64,000 bases of DNA from Paraburkholderia unamae (GCF_003268775.1 NZ_QLSU01000006.1:310001-374000), one strand, 5' to 3'; positions 7,774 through 16,629 are shown, counted from the stretch's first letter. The notes: generated from the sequence alone by a model not told the origin. Numbers and translations: made by a program.

Positions 7774-9447
7774 TCAAGCAGGGTGACGTGTGCACGCCTG
7801 GTGCGAAAGCCAGACATCGGCGAAACTCGCGGCCGTGCCGTCGGGTGAAATGGTGTGGTCGTGCACGCGCTTCGCGGCGAGCGTGATCCATTGCGGCGAG
7901 ACGAGATTCAGGTCGGGCAGGTCGCGCTCCAGAATGCGCTGGATTTGCGCGAACTGCTGCTTGCGCTTCGTTTCGTCGCTTTCTCGCGCGGCTTGTGCAA
8001 AGAGGCTGTCGATTTGCGGATTGCTGTAGTGCGAGCCGTTGGTGAAGGGCACGCCGGGGCGGAAGTTGTCGGTCGTGTACAAGCGTGCCACGCCCACCAC
8101 CGGATCGAACAGATTGCTCATGCCGTTCGCCGTGAAATCGAACTGCCGGTCGGTGTAGACACGCTTCAGATAAGCGGCGAGATCCTGGTTGCGGATCGTC
8201 ACGGCGATCCCCACGCGGGCGAGCGCCGATTTGATGTACTCGCCCGTGCGCGCGGGCAGGTCGCCGATCGGCAGCGGGTCGAGCGTGAGCGCGAAGCGCG
8301 TGCCGTCGGCCTTGCGCGGATAACCGGCCTCGTCGAGCAGGCGGTTCGCGCGCGCGATGTCGAACGGGTAAGGCGAGGGCGTCGCGTCGTAGTAGGGGTT
8401 CGACGGCATCAGCGGGCTCGCGGTCGGCGTGGCATAGCCGTAGTAGATGATCTTGCGGATCACCTCGCGGTCGATGGCCGAGGCAATCGCCTGGCGCACC
8501 TTCAACTGCTTGAGCACGGGGTTGTCGAGATTGAACTCGATGCGCTGCACGCCCGCCTGGAACTCGTAGCCGCGCGTTTCGATGCCGAGCTTCGGATTGG
8601 CCTTCAGACGATCGAGGTCGGCGAGCGGCACGGGCGTATCGCCGCCGATATCGACCGAACCGTCCTCGAACGCCACCGCGCGCGCGGCCGGGTCGGCGAT
8701 GATCTTGACGATGATGCGGTCCAGATACGGCTTGCCGGGGTTCCAGTAGTCGTCGTTGCGCGCATATTCGATGTAACTGCCGCGCACCCATTTGACGAAG
8801 CGGAACGGTCCCGTGCCGATGGGCGCGTTGTTGGCCGGATTGGCGAGCACGTCCTTGCCCTCGTAGAGGTGCCTGGGCAGGATCGGCGTTTCCGAGGCCG
8901 AGAACGCGCGGATCAGCCACGGCGCGGGCTCGCTGAGCGTGAGCACGACCGTATAAGGGTCGGGCGTGGCGATGGCGCTCAGGGTCGCGAACGTCGTGCG
9001 TGCACGCGGATGCACCTTGCGTAGCGCTTCGATGGACCACGCCACGTCCGCCGACGTGAACGGCGCACCGTCATGCCATTTCACGCCGTGCCGCAGATGA
9101 AACACATAACGGCGGCCGCCGTCCTCGATGTCCCATGAGGTGGCGAGCAGCGGCTTGGGCTTCAGGTCGAAGTCGTAATCGAGCAGCCCTTCGATCACTT
9201 TCGGGCTGACCTTGAGGACATTCACGGCGGTGGTCGCGACATCCACGAGCGCCGTCGGCTCCGGCGTCACCACGAAATTGAGCGTGCCGCCGCGCGTTTG
9301 CGCGTGCGCGGCCACGTGCGCGAGTACGCTCGCCGTGACCACGAGCATCAGGAAGACACGGCGGCGCGCCGTGAGCAGGAGGGCAGGAATCATCGGTTCG
9401 GCCAAGGCGATCAGCGGAAAAAGGCGCGCTGGCGGGCAGCGCTTCAT
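7774..9447 (-). CDS. Family 5 (peptide-type) ABC substrate-binding protein
   Basis: A 557-residue SBP_bac_5 protein of the DppA/OppA/GsiB type. After a hydrophobic export signal ending in AHAQT near residue 50, it has RGGTLNFVV, the YVFHLRHGVKWHDG signature near 120 and NAPIGTGPFRFVKW near 210. No permease or ATPase gene is adjacent, so this is an orphan binding protein that may use the transporter encoded at 16661-20386. Its sequence is visibly closer to the 15028 protein than to the pair at 24260/26079. The start at 9447 has no clear ribosome site; ATG at 9393 is an alternative that still keeps the signal. Confidence 0.85.
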   Translation of the reverse strand: MKRCPPARLFPLIALAEPMIPALLLTARRRVFLMLVVTASVLAHVAAHAQTRGGTLNFVVTPEPTALVDVATTAVNVLKVSPKVIEGLLDYDFDLKPKPLLATSWDIEDGGRRYVFHLRHGVKWHDGAPFTSADVAWSIEALRKVHPRARTTFATLSAIATPDPYTVVLTLSEPAPWLIRAFSASETPILPRHLYEGKDVLANPANNAPIGTGPFRFVKWVRGSYIEYARNDDYWNPGKPYLDRIIVKIIADPAARAVAFEDGSVDIGGDTPVPLADLDRLKANPKLGIETRGYEFQAGVQRIEFNLDNPVLKQLKVRQAIASAIDREVIRKIIYYGYATPTASPLMPSNPYYDATPSPYPFDIARANRLLDEAGYPRKADGTRFALTLDPLPIGDLPARTGEYIKSALARVGIAVTIRNQDLAAYLKRVYTDRQFDFTANGMSNLFDPVVGVARLYTTDNFRPGVPFTNGSHYSNPQIDSLFAQAARESDETKRKQQFAQIQRILERDLPDLNLVSPQWITLAAKRVHDHTISPDGTAASFADVWLSHQACTRHPA

Positions 9448-9468
9448 GAGTGTTGTCGATGGGTCGAA

Positions 9469-10533
9469 CTAGGCGGCGATGGCGGCGGCGCGCTGCGCGC
9501 GACGCGCGAGCGCCGCTTCGAGCGGTGCGGGCTCGACCCATTGCGCGAAGTCGAAATCGTTCGGGATGAATCCGTGCTCGAAAAGGAAGTGCTTGAAGTG
9601 CGCCAGCGCGTCGAGCGCGGCGGCGTCGAGGCCGATTTCCAGTTGCCGGTGCAGCCCGGCCGGATACGCGCGTGTGACCCAGTGCTCGGCGCTGCGCACT
9701 TCGCGCCCGACATAGCGTGTGACCTCGCCGGGGTGCGCGCCGGCCCACGCGGCGACGTCGAGCGTACGCGCGAGCACGCGTTCGACGAGATCGGGCCGTT
9801 CGCGCAGCAGTTGTGCATCGACCGTGAGCGGCCGTGGCGTGCCGTTGTTGGCGTGCGCGCGGCGATCGGGATGCGCGCTGATGTCGATCAGCACGCGCGC
9901 GCCGAGGACGTTGGCGATGTCGAGGCCCGTCGCGCCCTTGACGAACACCACATCGGCTTCGCCGCGCAGGAGGGCCGCCGCCTCGCGCGAAAATTCGTGG
10001 GCGCGCTGGGTATCGAGCCACTCGGCGAGCGGTGCGGTGTCCTGCGCCTTGGCATGGGCGAGGCCGCGGGGCGCGTGCGGCAGATCGACAAGCTCCACGT
10101 CGGCGGGCGAGACGCCGATGGCGTCGAGCAACGTGTGGAAACCGCGCAGTGCGGTGGCGCGGTGAAAATCGACCACTTCGGCGGCCGTATTGATCGGCAA
10201 TCCGAAGCGACGACCGGCGAGCGAAGCGCGCGTTGCCTTAAGCTGCGGATCGAGCGTGATGAGCGCCTGGAATTCGTCGACCCAGCTTATGCCGATAAGC
10301 CGCGTGTCGCTGCCTTGCGCGCGCGCCCACAGCGCCGGTATGTTGCCGCCCTGCCGGAACGACCACGGCTGCGTGTGCGTGAAATGCGAGCGACGGATGG
10401 CGGGGTCGTCGGCGTCCTGCAACGCCTTCACTTCGATGCCGTCGGCGGCGAATTCCTCTTGCAGCAAGCCTTGCTGCGCGGCAATGCCGAATGGGGTCGG
10501 CGCGGGGCAACGGGTGTACCAGAGAAGCGTCAT
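9469..10533 (-). CDS. DszB-like desulfinase (SsuA-fold, not a binding protein)
   Basis: A 354-residue protein whose fold is that of sulfonate-binding proteins but which has no signal peptide: it begins MTLLWYTRCPAPTP. Aligned by eye with Rhodococcus DszB (2-(2'-hydroxyphenyl)benzenesulfinate desulfinase), all four catalytic residues are kept: Cys9 (DszB Cys27), His50 in SHFTHTQP (His60), Arg60 and Gly63 in FRQGGNIP (Arg70, Gly73), with the same His-to-Arg and Arg-to-Gly spacing. The LAGRRFGLP hinge also matches. It should cleave a C-S bond of an aromatic or other sulfinate, releasing sulfite in the cytosol. ATG at 10533 follows CAGGAA. It is divergent from the DszC-like and DszA-like genes. 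The natural substrate is unknown; a sulfonate-binding protein label would be the main alternative. Confidence 0.78.
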   Translation of the reverse strand: MTLLWYTRCPAPTPFGIAAQQGLLQEEFAADGIEVKALQDADDPAIRRSHFTHTQPWSFRQGGNIPALWARAQGSDTRLIGISWVDEFQALITLDPQLKATRASLAGRRFGLPINTAAEVVDFHRATALRGFHTLLDAIGVSPADVELVDLPHAPRGLAHAKAQDTAPLAEWLDTQRAHEFSREAAALLRGEADVVFVKGATGLDIANVLGARVLIDISAHPDRRAHANNGTPRPLTVDAQLLRERPDLVERVLARTLDVAAWAGAHPGEVTRYVGREVRSAEHWVTRAYPAGLHRQLEIGLDAAALDALAHFKHFLFEHGFIPNDFDFAQWVEPAPLEAALARRAQRAAAIAA

Positions 10534-10857
10534 GATGATTCCTGGGTCGCGAGTGGACGCACCGCGCGCAAGCTCTGCGCAGGCAACGTGGAGCAGACGA
10601 TTATCGGCAAGCGCTTGCCGCAGGGTCAAAGAACGAAAAGTGAAATCGGTCCATGCATGGGCGTGGTTTGCTTTTGCGGCAATGTCGTGCTGCCCGACTG
10701 TACGTAATGGCGACCAACGCAGACAGGCGAATAACAAAATGCGAAATCCGTGGTTAGGCGCGGGCTATGCACTCCCTATACTTTTCCTTTTGGCAAAACG
10801 CCGTGCGGCCGCCCGTGAGTCCTGACGATTCGCGGGCCTGACAACAAGGAAAATTCG
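10534..10857. other. Divergent intergenic region (324 bp)
   Basis: This is the regulatory space between the desulfinase-like gene and the DszC-like gene. It contains the GCGAATAACAAA motif (10727-10738) and the rightward promoter listed separately. No small gene is convincing here. Confidence 0.6.
10727..10782 (+). promoter_or_regulatory. Candidate promoter of the DszC/DszA-like genes
   Basis: TTAGGC (10754-10759) and TATACT (10777-10782) are 17 bases apart, about 75 bases before the start at 10858. Upstream lies GCGAATAACAAA (10727-10738), which recurs at 14818-14829. The stretch around the -35, TGGTTAG, also recurs before the 15028 gene. A sulfur-starvation regulator such as CysB or Cbl is a reasonable guess for the shared motif. 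Confidence 0.5.
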
Positions 10858-12093
10858 ATGTCCGCTCTTCCCACTCAGCTTCCGGTGCGCGATCGCGCTG
10901 CCGCTTCGTCATTGCAGGATGCGCTCGCCGATTTGCCCTCGCTCGCGACGATCATCGGCCAGGATGCGGCCGCGCGCGAAGGACGGCGCGAATTGCCCTT
11001 CGAGGGCTTCGAAGCGTTCCGGCGCTCCGGGCTCGGGCGTTTGCGGCTGCCGGTGGAATGGGGCGGCCTGGGCGGCTCGCTCGTGGACGAGTTCGAAGTG
11101 ATCGCGACGCTGGCGGCAGCGGACAGCAATCTCGCGCATGCACTGCGCATTCACTACGACCAGACCGAAGCGCTGCTGCTTTCGGCTCGCACGCCGTTCA
11201 ACGATTTGCAGATCCAGCGCGTAATTGAAGGCGCGATCTTCGGCGGCGCCTCGACCGAACTGGGCACGTCGCGCCCCGGCGAGCACACCACGGCGCTGCG
11301 GCGCGACGGCGAGCATTACCGGCTCGACGGCCGCAAATACTATTCGACCGGCACGGCCTTTTCCGACTATGCGCGCCTGAGCGTGCTGAACGACGAGGGC
11401 CGTCCGGTGGTGGCCGTCGTGCCGGTGCGGCGCGAGGGGCTCACGGTGCTCGACGACTGGGACGGCATGGGCCAGCGCATGACGGCGAGCGGCAGTCTCG
11501 TGTTCGAGAATCTGCTGGTGCGCGCCGACGAAATCACCGAGCGCGGCCTGACCACGCTCGCGGGCCGCCACGGCGGCGCGCTGCGGCAACTGCATCTCGT
11601 GACGGTGGCTGCGGGCATCGTGCGCAACGTGGTTGCCGACGCGAAGCGTTACGTGGTGGAGCACGGGCGTCCCGTGCTGCACAGCACCGCGCCTACCGCG
11701 CGTGAGGACGCGTTCATCCAGCAGGTGGTCGGCACGCTCACCGCGCATAGCCATGCGATCGACGCGCTGGTGCGCGAAAACGCCCGCGCGCTCGACCGCT
11801 CGGCGCAAGCCATTCGCGCGGGTGCGGCGGATGCGGAATCGCTCGTGCTGGAAGGGGCGCTGGCGACGGCGCGCACGCAGCTCGTGGTGAGCAAGCTGGC
11901 GCTCGAAGCTGCGGAGCGGCTGTTCGAAGCGGGCGGCGCGTCGGCCACGTCGCGCGCGCACAATTTCGACCGGCACTGGCGCAACCTGCGCACGATCTTC
12001 AGTCACAACCCGCTGCTGCACAAGGCGCGGGTGGTGGGCGACTACGCGCTGAACGGCGTGACGACGCACCTCACCGAAGGCCGCGTGTTCTGA
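10858..12093 (+). CDS. DszC/SfnB-like flavin monooxygenase
   Basis: A 411-residue acyl-CoA-dehydrogenase-fold enzyme, full length for the family. Compared from memory with DszC (dibenzothiophene monooxygenase), it keeps the proposed active-site residues: His99 in RIHYDQ (DszC His92), Ser163 in YYSTGTAFSD and His383 in the FSHNP tail (His391), along with FDRHWRN and ALNG near the C-terminus. Such enzymes use FMNH2 and oxygen to oxidise a sulfur centre or a sulfone and need a separate flavin reductase. AAGGAAAATTCG precedes the ATG. The DszA-like gene follows 66 bases later and is probably co-transcribed. The substrate need not be dibenzothiophene. Confidence 0.82.
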   Translation: MSALPTQLPVRDRAAASSLQDALADLPSLATIIGQDAAAREGRRELPFEGFEAFRRSGLGRLRLPVEWGGLGGSLVDEFEVIATLAAADSNLAHALRIHYDQTEALLLSARTPFNDLQIQRVIEGAIFGGASTELGTSRPGEHTTALRRDGEHYRLDGRKYYSTGTAFSDYARLSVLNDEGRPVVAVVPVRREGLTVLDDWDGMGQRMTASGSLVFENLLVRADEITERGLTTLAGRHGGALRQLHLVTVAAGIVRNVVADAKRYVVEHGRPVLHSTAPTAREDAFIQQVVGTLTAHSHAIDALVRENARALDRSAQAIRAGAADAESLVLEGALATARTQLVVSKLALEAAERLFEAGGASATSRAHNFDRHWRNLRTIFSHNPLLHKARVVGDYALNGVTTHLTEGRVF

Positions 12094-12159
12094 AACCCCG
12101 TTAAACGAAGCGCGGCCCGTGCCGGCCGCGTCGATCCTGATTTGAGGAGTGCCTACGAG

Positions 12160-13506
12160 ATGAGCCGAACCTCGGCGAGCGCCGCGCCGCGGCGCCTGCA
12201 TTTGAACGTCAATATCCTGCACTCGGGCTTCGTGCCGTCGGCGTGGCGTCTGGGCGATGCCGATCCTCGCGCATTCGTGGACGTCGCGCATTACGTGCGC
12301 GTCGCGCAACTGGCCGAACGCGGCAAGCTCGACGCCGTGTTTCTCGCCGACAACGCGGCGATCATCGACCAGATCGACTTCCGCCCGATCACGGCGCTCG
12401 AACCCACGGTGCTGCTGGCCAGCATCGCGGCGGCGACCACGCATATCGGCGTGATCGGCACGGCTTCGACGAGCTACAACGAGCCCTATAACATCGCGCG
12501 CCGTTTCGCCACGCTCGATCACGTGAGCCGTGGGCGCGCGGGCTGGAATGTGGTGACGACGGCCGATCTGCCCTCGGCGCGCAACTTCGGCCACGACGTG
12601 GTGCCCGATCACGCGCAACGCTATGCGCGCGCGGCGGAATTCACGGAACTCGTCAAGGCGCTTTGGGATAGCTGGGACGACGACGCCTTTGTTGGCGACA
12701 AGGCGAGCGGCCGCTTCATCGACGTGACGAAAGTGCGTCCTGTCGAGCACGATGGCCGCTTTTTCAAGGTGCAGGGGCCGCTGAATCTGCCGCGTCCGCC
12801 GCAAGGCCATCCGGTGCTCGTGCAGGCGGGCGGCTCGGGCGACGGCCGCGATCTCGCGGCGCGCCATGCGGAGGCTGTGTTTTCCGCGTCGCAGTCGTTC
12901 GAGGAATCGGCGGCGTACCGGCGCGATCTCAACGCCCGCGCTGCCGCCTACGGCCGGCCGCAGGGCGTGCAGGTGCTCGCGGGCCTCACGACCATCATCG
13001 GCGCGACCGAGGCCGAGGCGCTACGGCGGCGCGACGAACTCGTCGAGCAGATTCCGTGGCGCTACAGCCTCACGCGCCTTGCCGGCACGCTGGGCATTTC
13101 GGCCGATCAACTCGAACTCGACGCGCGGCTGCCCGAGCATCTCGCGCTGCCCAACGGCGGCAACGGCAACCACACATTCTTCCATGCCACGATTGCCGAG
13201 GCGCGGCGCGGCGGCCACACGGTGCGCGAGTTGATCCGTTCGCTCGCGGGCGGGGGCGGGCATCGCGTGATCGTTGGCACGCCTGAGCAAGTCGCCGACG
13301 ATATCGAACACTGGTTCAAGGGCGAGGCCGCCGACGGCTTCAACCTCATGCCCGACGCGCTGCCGGACGGGCTGGAAGCGTTCGTGGACGGCGTGGTGCC
13401 GATCCTGCAACGGCGGGGCCTCTTTCGAACCGAATACGAAGGCAATACGCTGCGTTCGCATCTCGGGCTGGAGCGGCCGGGCGTGCGCGAGGCCGCGATT
13501 CTGTAA
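12160..13506 (+). CDS. DszA/NtaA-family FMN-dependent monooxygenase
   Basis: A 448-residue luciferase-like TIM-barrel monooxygenase of the NtaA/SnaA/DszA branch. It shows the LNVNILHSG first strand, GRAGWNVVTTAD near 125-136, a conserved ARNFG, and a C-terminus FRTEYEGNTLRSHLGL that closely resembles that of DszA. DszA opens a sulfone to a sulfinate, the product a DszB enzyme then cleaves. ATG at 12160 is chosen because GAGGAG stands ten bases upstream; the frame could start earlier at a TTG. It follows the DszC-like gene and converges on the SfnG-like gene at 13523. A flavin reductase would have to come from elsewhere in the genome. Confidence 0.85.
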   Translation: MSRTSASAAPRRLHLNVNILHSGFVPSAWRLGDADPRAFVDVAHYVRVAQLAERGKLDAVFLADNAAIIDQIDFRPITALEPTVLLASIAAATTHIGVIGTASTSYNEPYNIARRFATLDHVSRGRAGWNVVTTADLPSARNFGHDVVPDHAQRYARAAEFTELVKALWDSWDDDAFVGDKASGRFIDVTKVRPVEHDGRFFKVQGPLNLPRPPQGHPVLVQAGGSGDGRDLAARHAEAVFSASQSFEESAAYRRDLNARAAAYGRPQGVQVLAGLTTIIGATEAEALRRRDELVEQIPWRYSLTRLAGTLGISADQLELDARLPEHLALPNGGNGNHTFFHATIAEARRGGHTVRELIRSLAGGGGHRVIVGTPEQVADDIEHWFKGEAADGFNLMPDALPDGLEAFVDGVVPILQRRGLFRTEYEGNTLRSHLGLERPGVREAAIL

Positions 13507-13522
13507 TGGCTGCAAGCTGCGC

Positions 13523-14752
13523 CTAGCGGCGCAGCCCGGCTTCGTGCAGCAAAGGCAGCACACGCTCGCCGAAGAAGTCGAGGTCGGGCTGAAAATCGAA
13601 GAAACTCAACTGCACGCCGTTGATGCCCGCCGCGTGCAGCTTGACGATCTTCCCGGCCACCTCTTCGGGCGAGCCCACGATCGTGATGTTGCCGCCCACC
13701 GCGCGCGAGGCCGCCTTCGCACGATCCTCGAAACCGCCGCGCCACGCATGCGCGTCGCTGTCGAAGCGATGAAAGCTCCCTTCGTCGGCGTGCGCGACGA
13801 TGGCGTCGTGATAGGCGTGCGCCTCGGCGGACGTCTCGCGGCAGATCACCATCGGATTGATCAGCGTGCGCACCTCGCGCCCATACGCGCGCGCGGCGGC
13901 CTTCACGCGCGCGGTGTGCGCGGGCAACGCCTCCAGCGCGCGATCGATCTGCGGGCCCGCCGGGCTCGTGATGAACACCACGTCGGAGTAGCGGGCCGCA
14001 AAATCGATGCCCGCGTCGGAGCCCGTCGCATTGATGAGCAGCGGGCGTCCGTAGCGCGGCTTGGGCGTGACGAACGCGCCTTGCAGTCGCCAGCTTGACA
14101 GTTCCGGCTCGAAGCTGAAGTTATCCGGTTGCGCCCACAACTGTTGAACGGCGTCGAGGAATTCGGCTGCCATGTCATAGCGCCGGTCGTGCTCGATGCG
14201 GTTCCAGCCGAACATTTCGTGTTCGACCGCGCGGTGCCCCGTGACCACGTTAATGGCCCAGCGGCCGCGCGAGATGTGGTCCAGCGTGGCGGAGAACTTC
14301 GCGAAGTGCAGCGGGTGCCACGGCCCGTAGAGCACATGCGTCGTGGCGGCGAGGATGATGCGCTCGGTGCGTGCGGTGAGCGCGGCCAGCGTCATGAAGG
14401 AGTCGAGCGCCTGGCCGTCGAATACGCCGCCATAGCCGCCTTTGGGCAGCCATTGCGACAGGGCGAAGACGAGATCGAAGCCGAGCGTTTCGCACTTCTG
14501 CACGAGCGCGGCATTGTAGTCGAACGACCAGTCGGTGCCGCGCGGCAGCGTGGAGGCGCTCCAGCCGCCCGCCTGGATCGGCAGGAACAGGCCGAGCATG
14601 AGCGGCTGCGCGAACGCGCGCGCCGCCGGGCTGTCGGCAAAGGCGGCGGGAGAGGCCACGGGAACGAAGGGCGTCGATACGCGGGAAGAAACGGCAGACG
14701 ATGCGTGCCGCTGCGCCACGGGAGCCACAGAAGTTTCGCTCAAGACGGACAC
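13523..14752 (-). CDS. SfnG/SsuD-like FMN-dependent monooxygenase
   Basis: A 409-residue luciferase-like monooxygenase. The core starts around residue 50 with LMLGLFLPIQAGGW; WSFDYNAALVQ, ALSQWLPKGGYGG and a GRWAINVVTGH motif follow, as in the SfnG (dimethylsulfone) and SsuD (alkanesulfonate) groups. The first 48 residues are Ala/Ser/Val-rich and not part of the fold. GTG at 14752 opens the frame, but no ribosome site is visible, so the true start may be later. Expected chemistry is FMNH2-dependent C-S cleavage of a sulfone or sulfonate with release of sulfite or a sulfinate. It is divergent from the ABC operon at 15028. Confidence 0.8.
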   Translation of the reverse strand: MSVLSETSVAPVAQRHASSAVSSRVSTPFVPVASPAAFADSPAARAFAQPLMLGLFLPIQAGGWSASTLPRGTDWSFDYNAALVQKCETLGFDLVFALSQWLPKGGYGGVFDGQALDSFMTLAALTARTERIILAATTHVLYGPWHPLHFAKFSATLDHISRGRWAINVVTGHRAVEHEMFGWNRIEHDRRYDMAAEFLDAVQQLWAQPDNFSFEPELSSWRLQGAFVTPKPRYGRPLLINATGSDAGIDFAARYSDVVFITSPAGPQIDRALEALPAHTARVKAAARAYGREVRTLINPMVICRETSAEAHAYHDAIVAHADEGSFHRFDSDAHAWRGGFEDRAKAASRAVGGNITIVGSPEEVAGKIVKLHAAGINGVQLSFFDFQPDLDFFGERVLPLLHEAGLRR

Positions 14753-14945
14753 CTTGGAGGTTCGTTGCGGCGCGGGGCGCCTTGCGGGTGGATCGATGAA
14801 TTAAACACGCCGCGCGTGCGAATAACAAAGAAGCTTTTCTGCTTTCCAATTGAGGCGCCGCCCGGCTGCATTCACCGTTGGGCGCGCCGGGTCATATGGT
14901 TAGCAGCATCGCTTGGTTAGCGCGTGAGAGGGCCGTTGCTACGAT
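14753..14945. promoter_or_regulatory. Divergent promoter region with shared motifs
   Basis: GCGAATAACAAA (14818-14829) is the same 12-mer as in the 10534-10857 region. On the minus strand its reverse complement contains TTGTTA, 18 bases from TTAATT, a possible promoter for the SfnG-like gene. On the plus strand TTAGCG (14917-14922) and TACGAT (14940-14945), 17 bases apart, could serve the operon at 15028; the TGGTTAG around this -35 matches that before 10858. Confidence 0.42.
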
Positions 14946-15027
14946 TGCAGATCTGTCGCCACGGCGCGAATTTACCGGCTCTGGCAGATCGCCACGCCCG
15001 GCCTCATCGAAATCGGAACGCATCAGC

Positions 15028-16629
15028 ATGTCACGTTTGACCCGTCGAGCCTTTCTTGTTGCAAGCGGCGCGGCCGCCGCCACGGCGGGGTTTCCCGCGC
15101 TCGCCCGCGCCCAGGGCGCCGTTGCGCGCAAGCGCGGCGGCACGCTGAACGTATTGATCAATCCCGAGCCGCCCGTGCTGGTGTCGATCTTCCAGACCAC
15201 GGGACCGGCGCTCGCCGCGAGCTCGAAAGTGCTGGAAGGGCTGCTCGCTTATGACTTCGACCTGCGCCCGCAGCCGCAACTCGCGACCGCCTGGACCGTG
15301 AGCCCCGATGGATTGCGCTACACGTTCAAGCTGCGGCCGAACGTACGCTGGCACGATGGCCAGCCGTTCACGTCCGCCGACGTGGCGTTCTCGGTGGAAC
15401 TGCTCAGGGCGATTCACCCGCGCGGGCGCAGCACCTTTGCGAACGTGACGAAGGTGCAGACGCCCGACGCGAATACGGCCATCATCGAGTTGTCGAAGCC
15501 CGCGCCATTTCTCATCAAGGCGCTTTCGGCGGGCGAGTCGCCGATCGTGCCGAAGCACCTGTACGCCACGGGCGATCCGCTCACCAACCCGCACAACAAC
15601 GCGCCAATCGGCACCGGGCCGTTTCGCTTCAAGTCGTGGACGCGCGGCGCGAGCATCGTCTACGAACGCAATCCCGACTACTGGGACGCGGGCAAGCCGT
15701 ATATCGACGCGCTCGTCTACAAGGTCATTCCCGATCCGGCCGCGCGTTCGGCGGCGTTCGAAACCGGCGCGCTCGATCTGGGCGGCGAGAACCCCGTGCC
15801 GCTCACCGACTTGCCGCGCCTCACGCAACTGCCGCAGCTCACGACCGAAACGCGTGGCTACCGCTTTCTCGAACCGCTCGCGGAGATCGACTTCAATCTC
15901 GATCATCCGGTGCTCAAGGACCAGCGCGTGCGCCAGGCCATTGCGCACGCGATCAACCCGCAGGTCGTGCAAAAGACCGTGGCCTACGGTTACGCCGACG
16001 TCTCGCCCACGCCCATCACGCCCGCTTCGCCGTATCACGACGCACAGCTCGCGCCTTACGCGTTCGACCCGCAGGCGGCCGAGGCGCTGCTCGATGCAGC
16101 AGGCAAGCCGCGCGGCGCGGACGGCGTGCGCTTCAAGCTGACGCACGATTACCTGCCGTACGGCGACATGTACCAGCGCCAGGCGGGCTACGTGAAGTCG
16201 GCGCTCGCGCGCGTGGGGATCGACGTCACGGTACGTGCGCAGGATCTGCCGTCGTTCCTCAAGCGCGTCTATGCCGACCGCCAGTTCGACTTCACGAGCA
16301 TCGGCGTGAACACGCTGTTCGATCCGGCTGTGGGCGTCCAGCGTCTTTACTGGTCGAAGAACATCCGGCCCGGCGTGCCGTTCTCGAACGCGCCGCATTA
16401 CAGCAGCGCGGAAGCGGACCGCTTGCTCGAAGCCGCCTCGGTCGAGATCGACGAAAACCGCCGCGTGGTCCTTTACAAGCAGTTCCAGCAGACCGTTTAT
16501 CGCGATCTGCCGATCCTCAACCTCGTCGCGCCGCGCATGGTCACGCTCGCCAACCGCCGCGTGCACGATCACACGGTGAGCGCGCAAGGTCTGGAGGGCA
16601 ACTTCGCCGATGTCTGGCTGAGTGCCTGA
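15028..16629 (+). CDS. Family 5 ABC substrate-binding protein, Tat-type signal
   Basis: A 533-residue SBP_bac_5 protein. The signal has a twin-arginine pattern (SRLTRRAFLVASG) followed by a hydrophobic run ending ALARAQG. The mature part shows RGGTLNVLI, FKLRPNVRWHDGQP near 120 and NAPIGTGPFRFKSW near 200, as in peptide, glutathione and opine binding proteins. ATG at 15028 gives an exact signal peptide; the longer frame does not. It heads a rightward operon with two permeases and a double ATPase (gaps 31, 54 and 9 bases). The ligand is unknown; placement beside four flavin monooxygenases suggests a sulfur-containing organic molecule. Confidence 0.86.
   Translation: MSRLTRRAFLVASGAAAATAGFPALARAQGAVARKRGGTLNVLINPEPPVLVSIFQTTGPALAASSKVLEGLLAYDFDLRPQPQLATAWTVSPDGLRYTFKLRPNVRWHDGQPFTSADVAFSVELLRAIHPRGRSTFANVTKVQTPDANTAIIELSKPAPFLIKALSAGESPIVPKHLYATGDPLTNPHNNAPIGTGPFRFKSWTRGASIVYERNPDYWDAGKPYIDALVYKVIPDPAARSAAFETGALDLGGENPVPLTDLPRLTQLPQLTTETRGYRFLEPLAEIDFNLDHPVLKDQRVRQAIAHAINPQVVQKTVAYGYADVSPTPITPASPYHDAQLAPYAFDPQAAEALLDAAGKPRGADGVRFKLTHDYLPYGDMYQRQAGYVKSALARVGIDVTVRAQDLPSFLKRVYADRQFDFTSIGVNTLFDPAVGVQRLYWSKNIRPGVPFSNAPHYSSAEADRLLEAASVEIDENRRVVLYKQFQQTVYRDLPILNLVAPRMVTLANRRVHDHTVSAQGLEGNFADVWLSA

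Noticed and set aside
9469..10533. Plain sulfonate ABC binding protein
   Set aside because: It has no export signal and keeps the complete DszB active-site set, so an enzyme is more likely, although the fold family is the same.
12094..12159. CGCGGCC/GGCCGCG inverted repeat as a terminator
   Set aside because: There is no T-run, and the downstream gene continues the same pathway; it could at most reduce read-through.
10909..12867. Open frame of 652 codons on the minus strand
   Set aside because: It is antisense to the DszC-like and DszA-like genes, with no recognisable domain or ribosome site.
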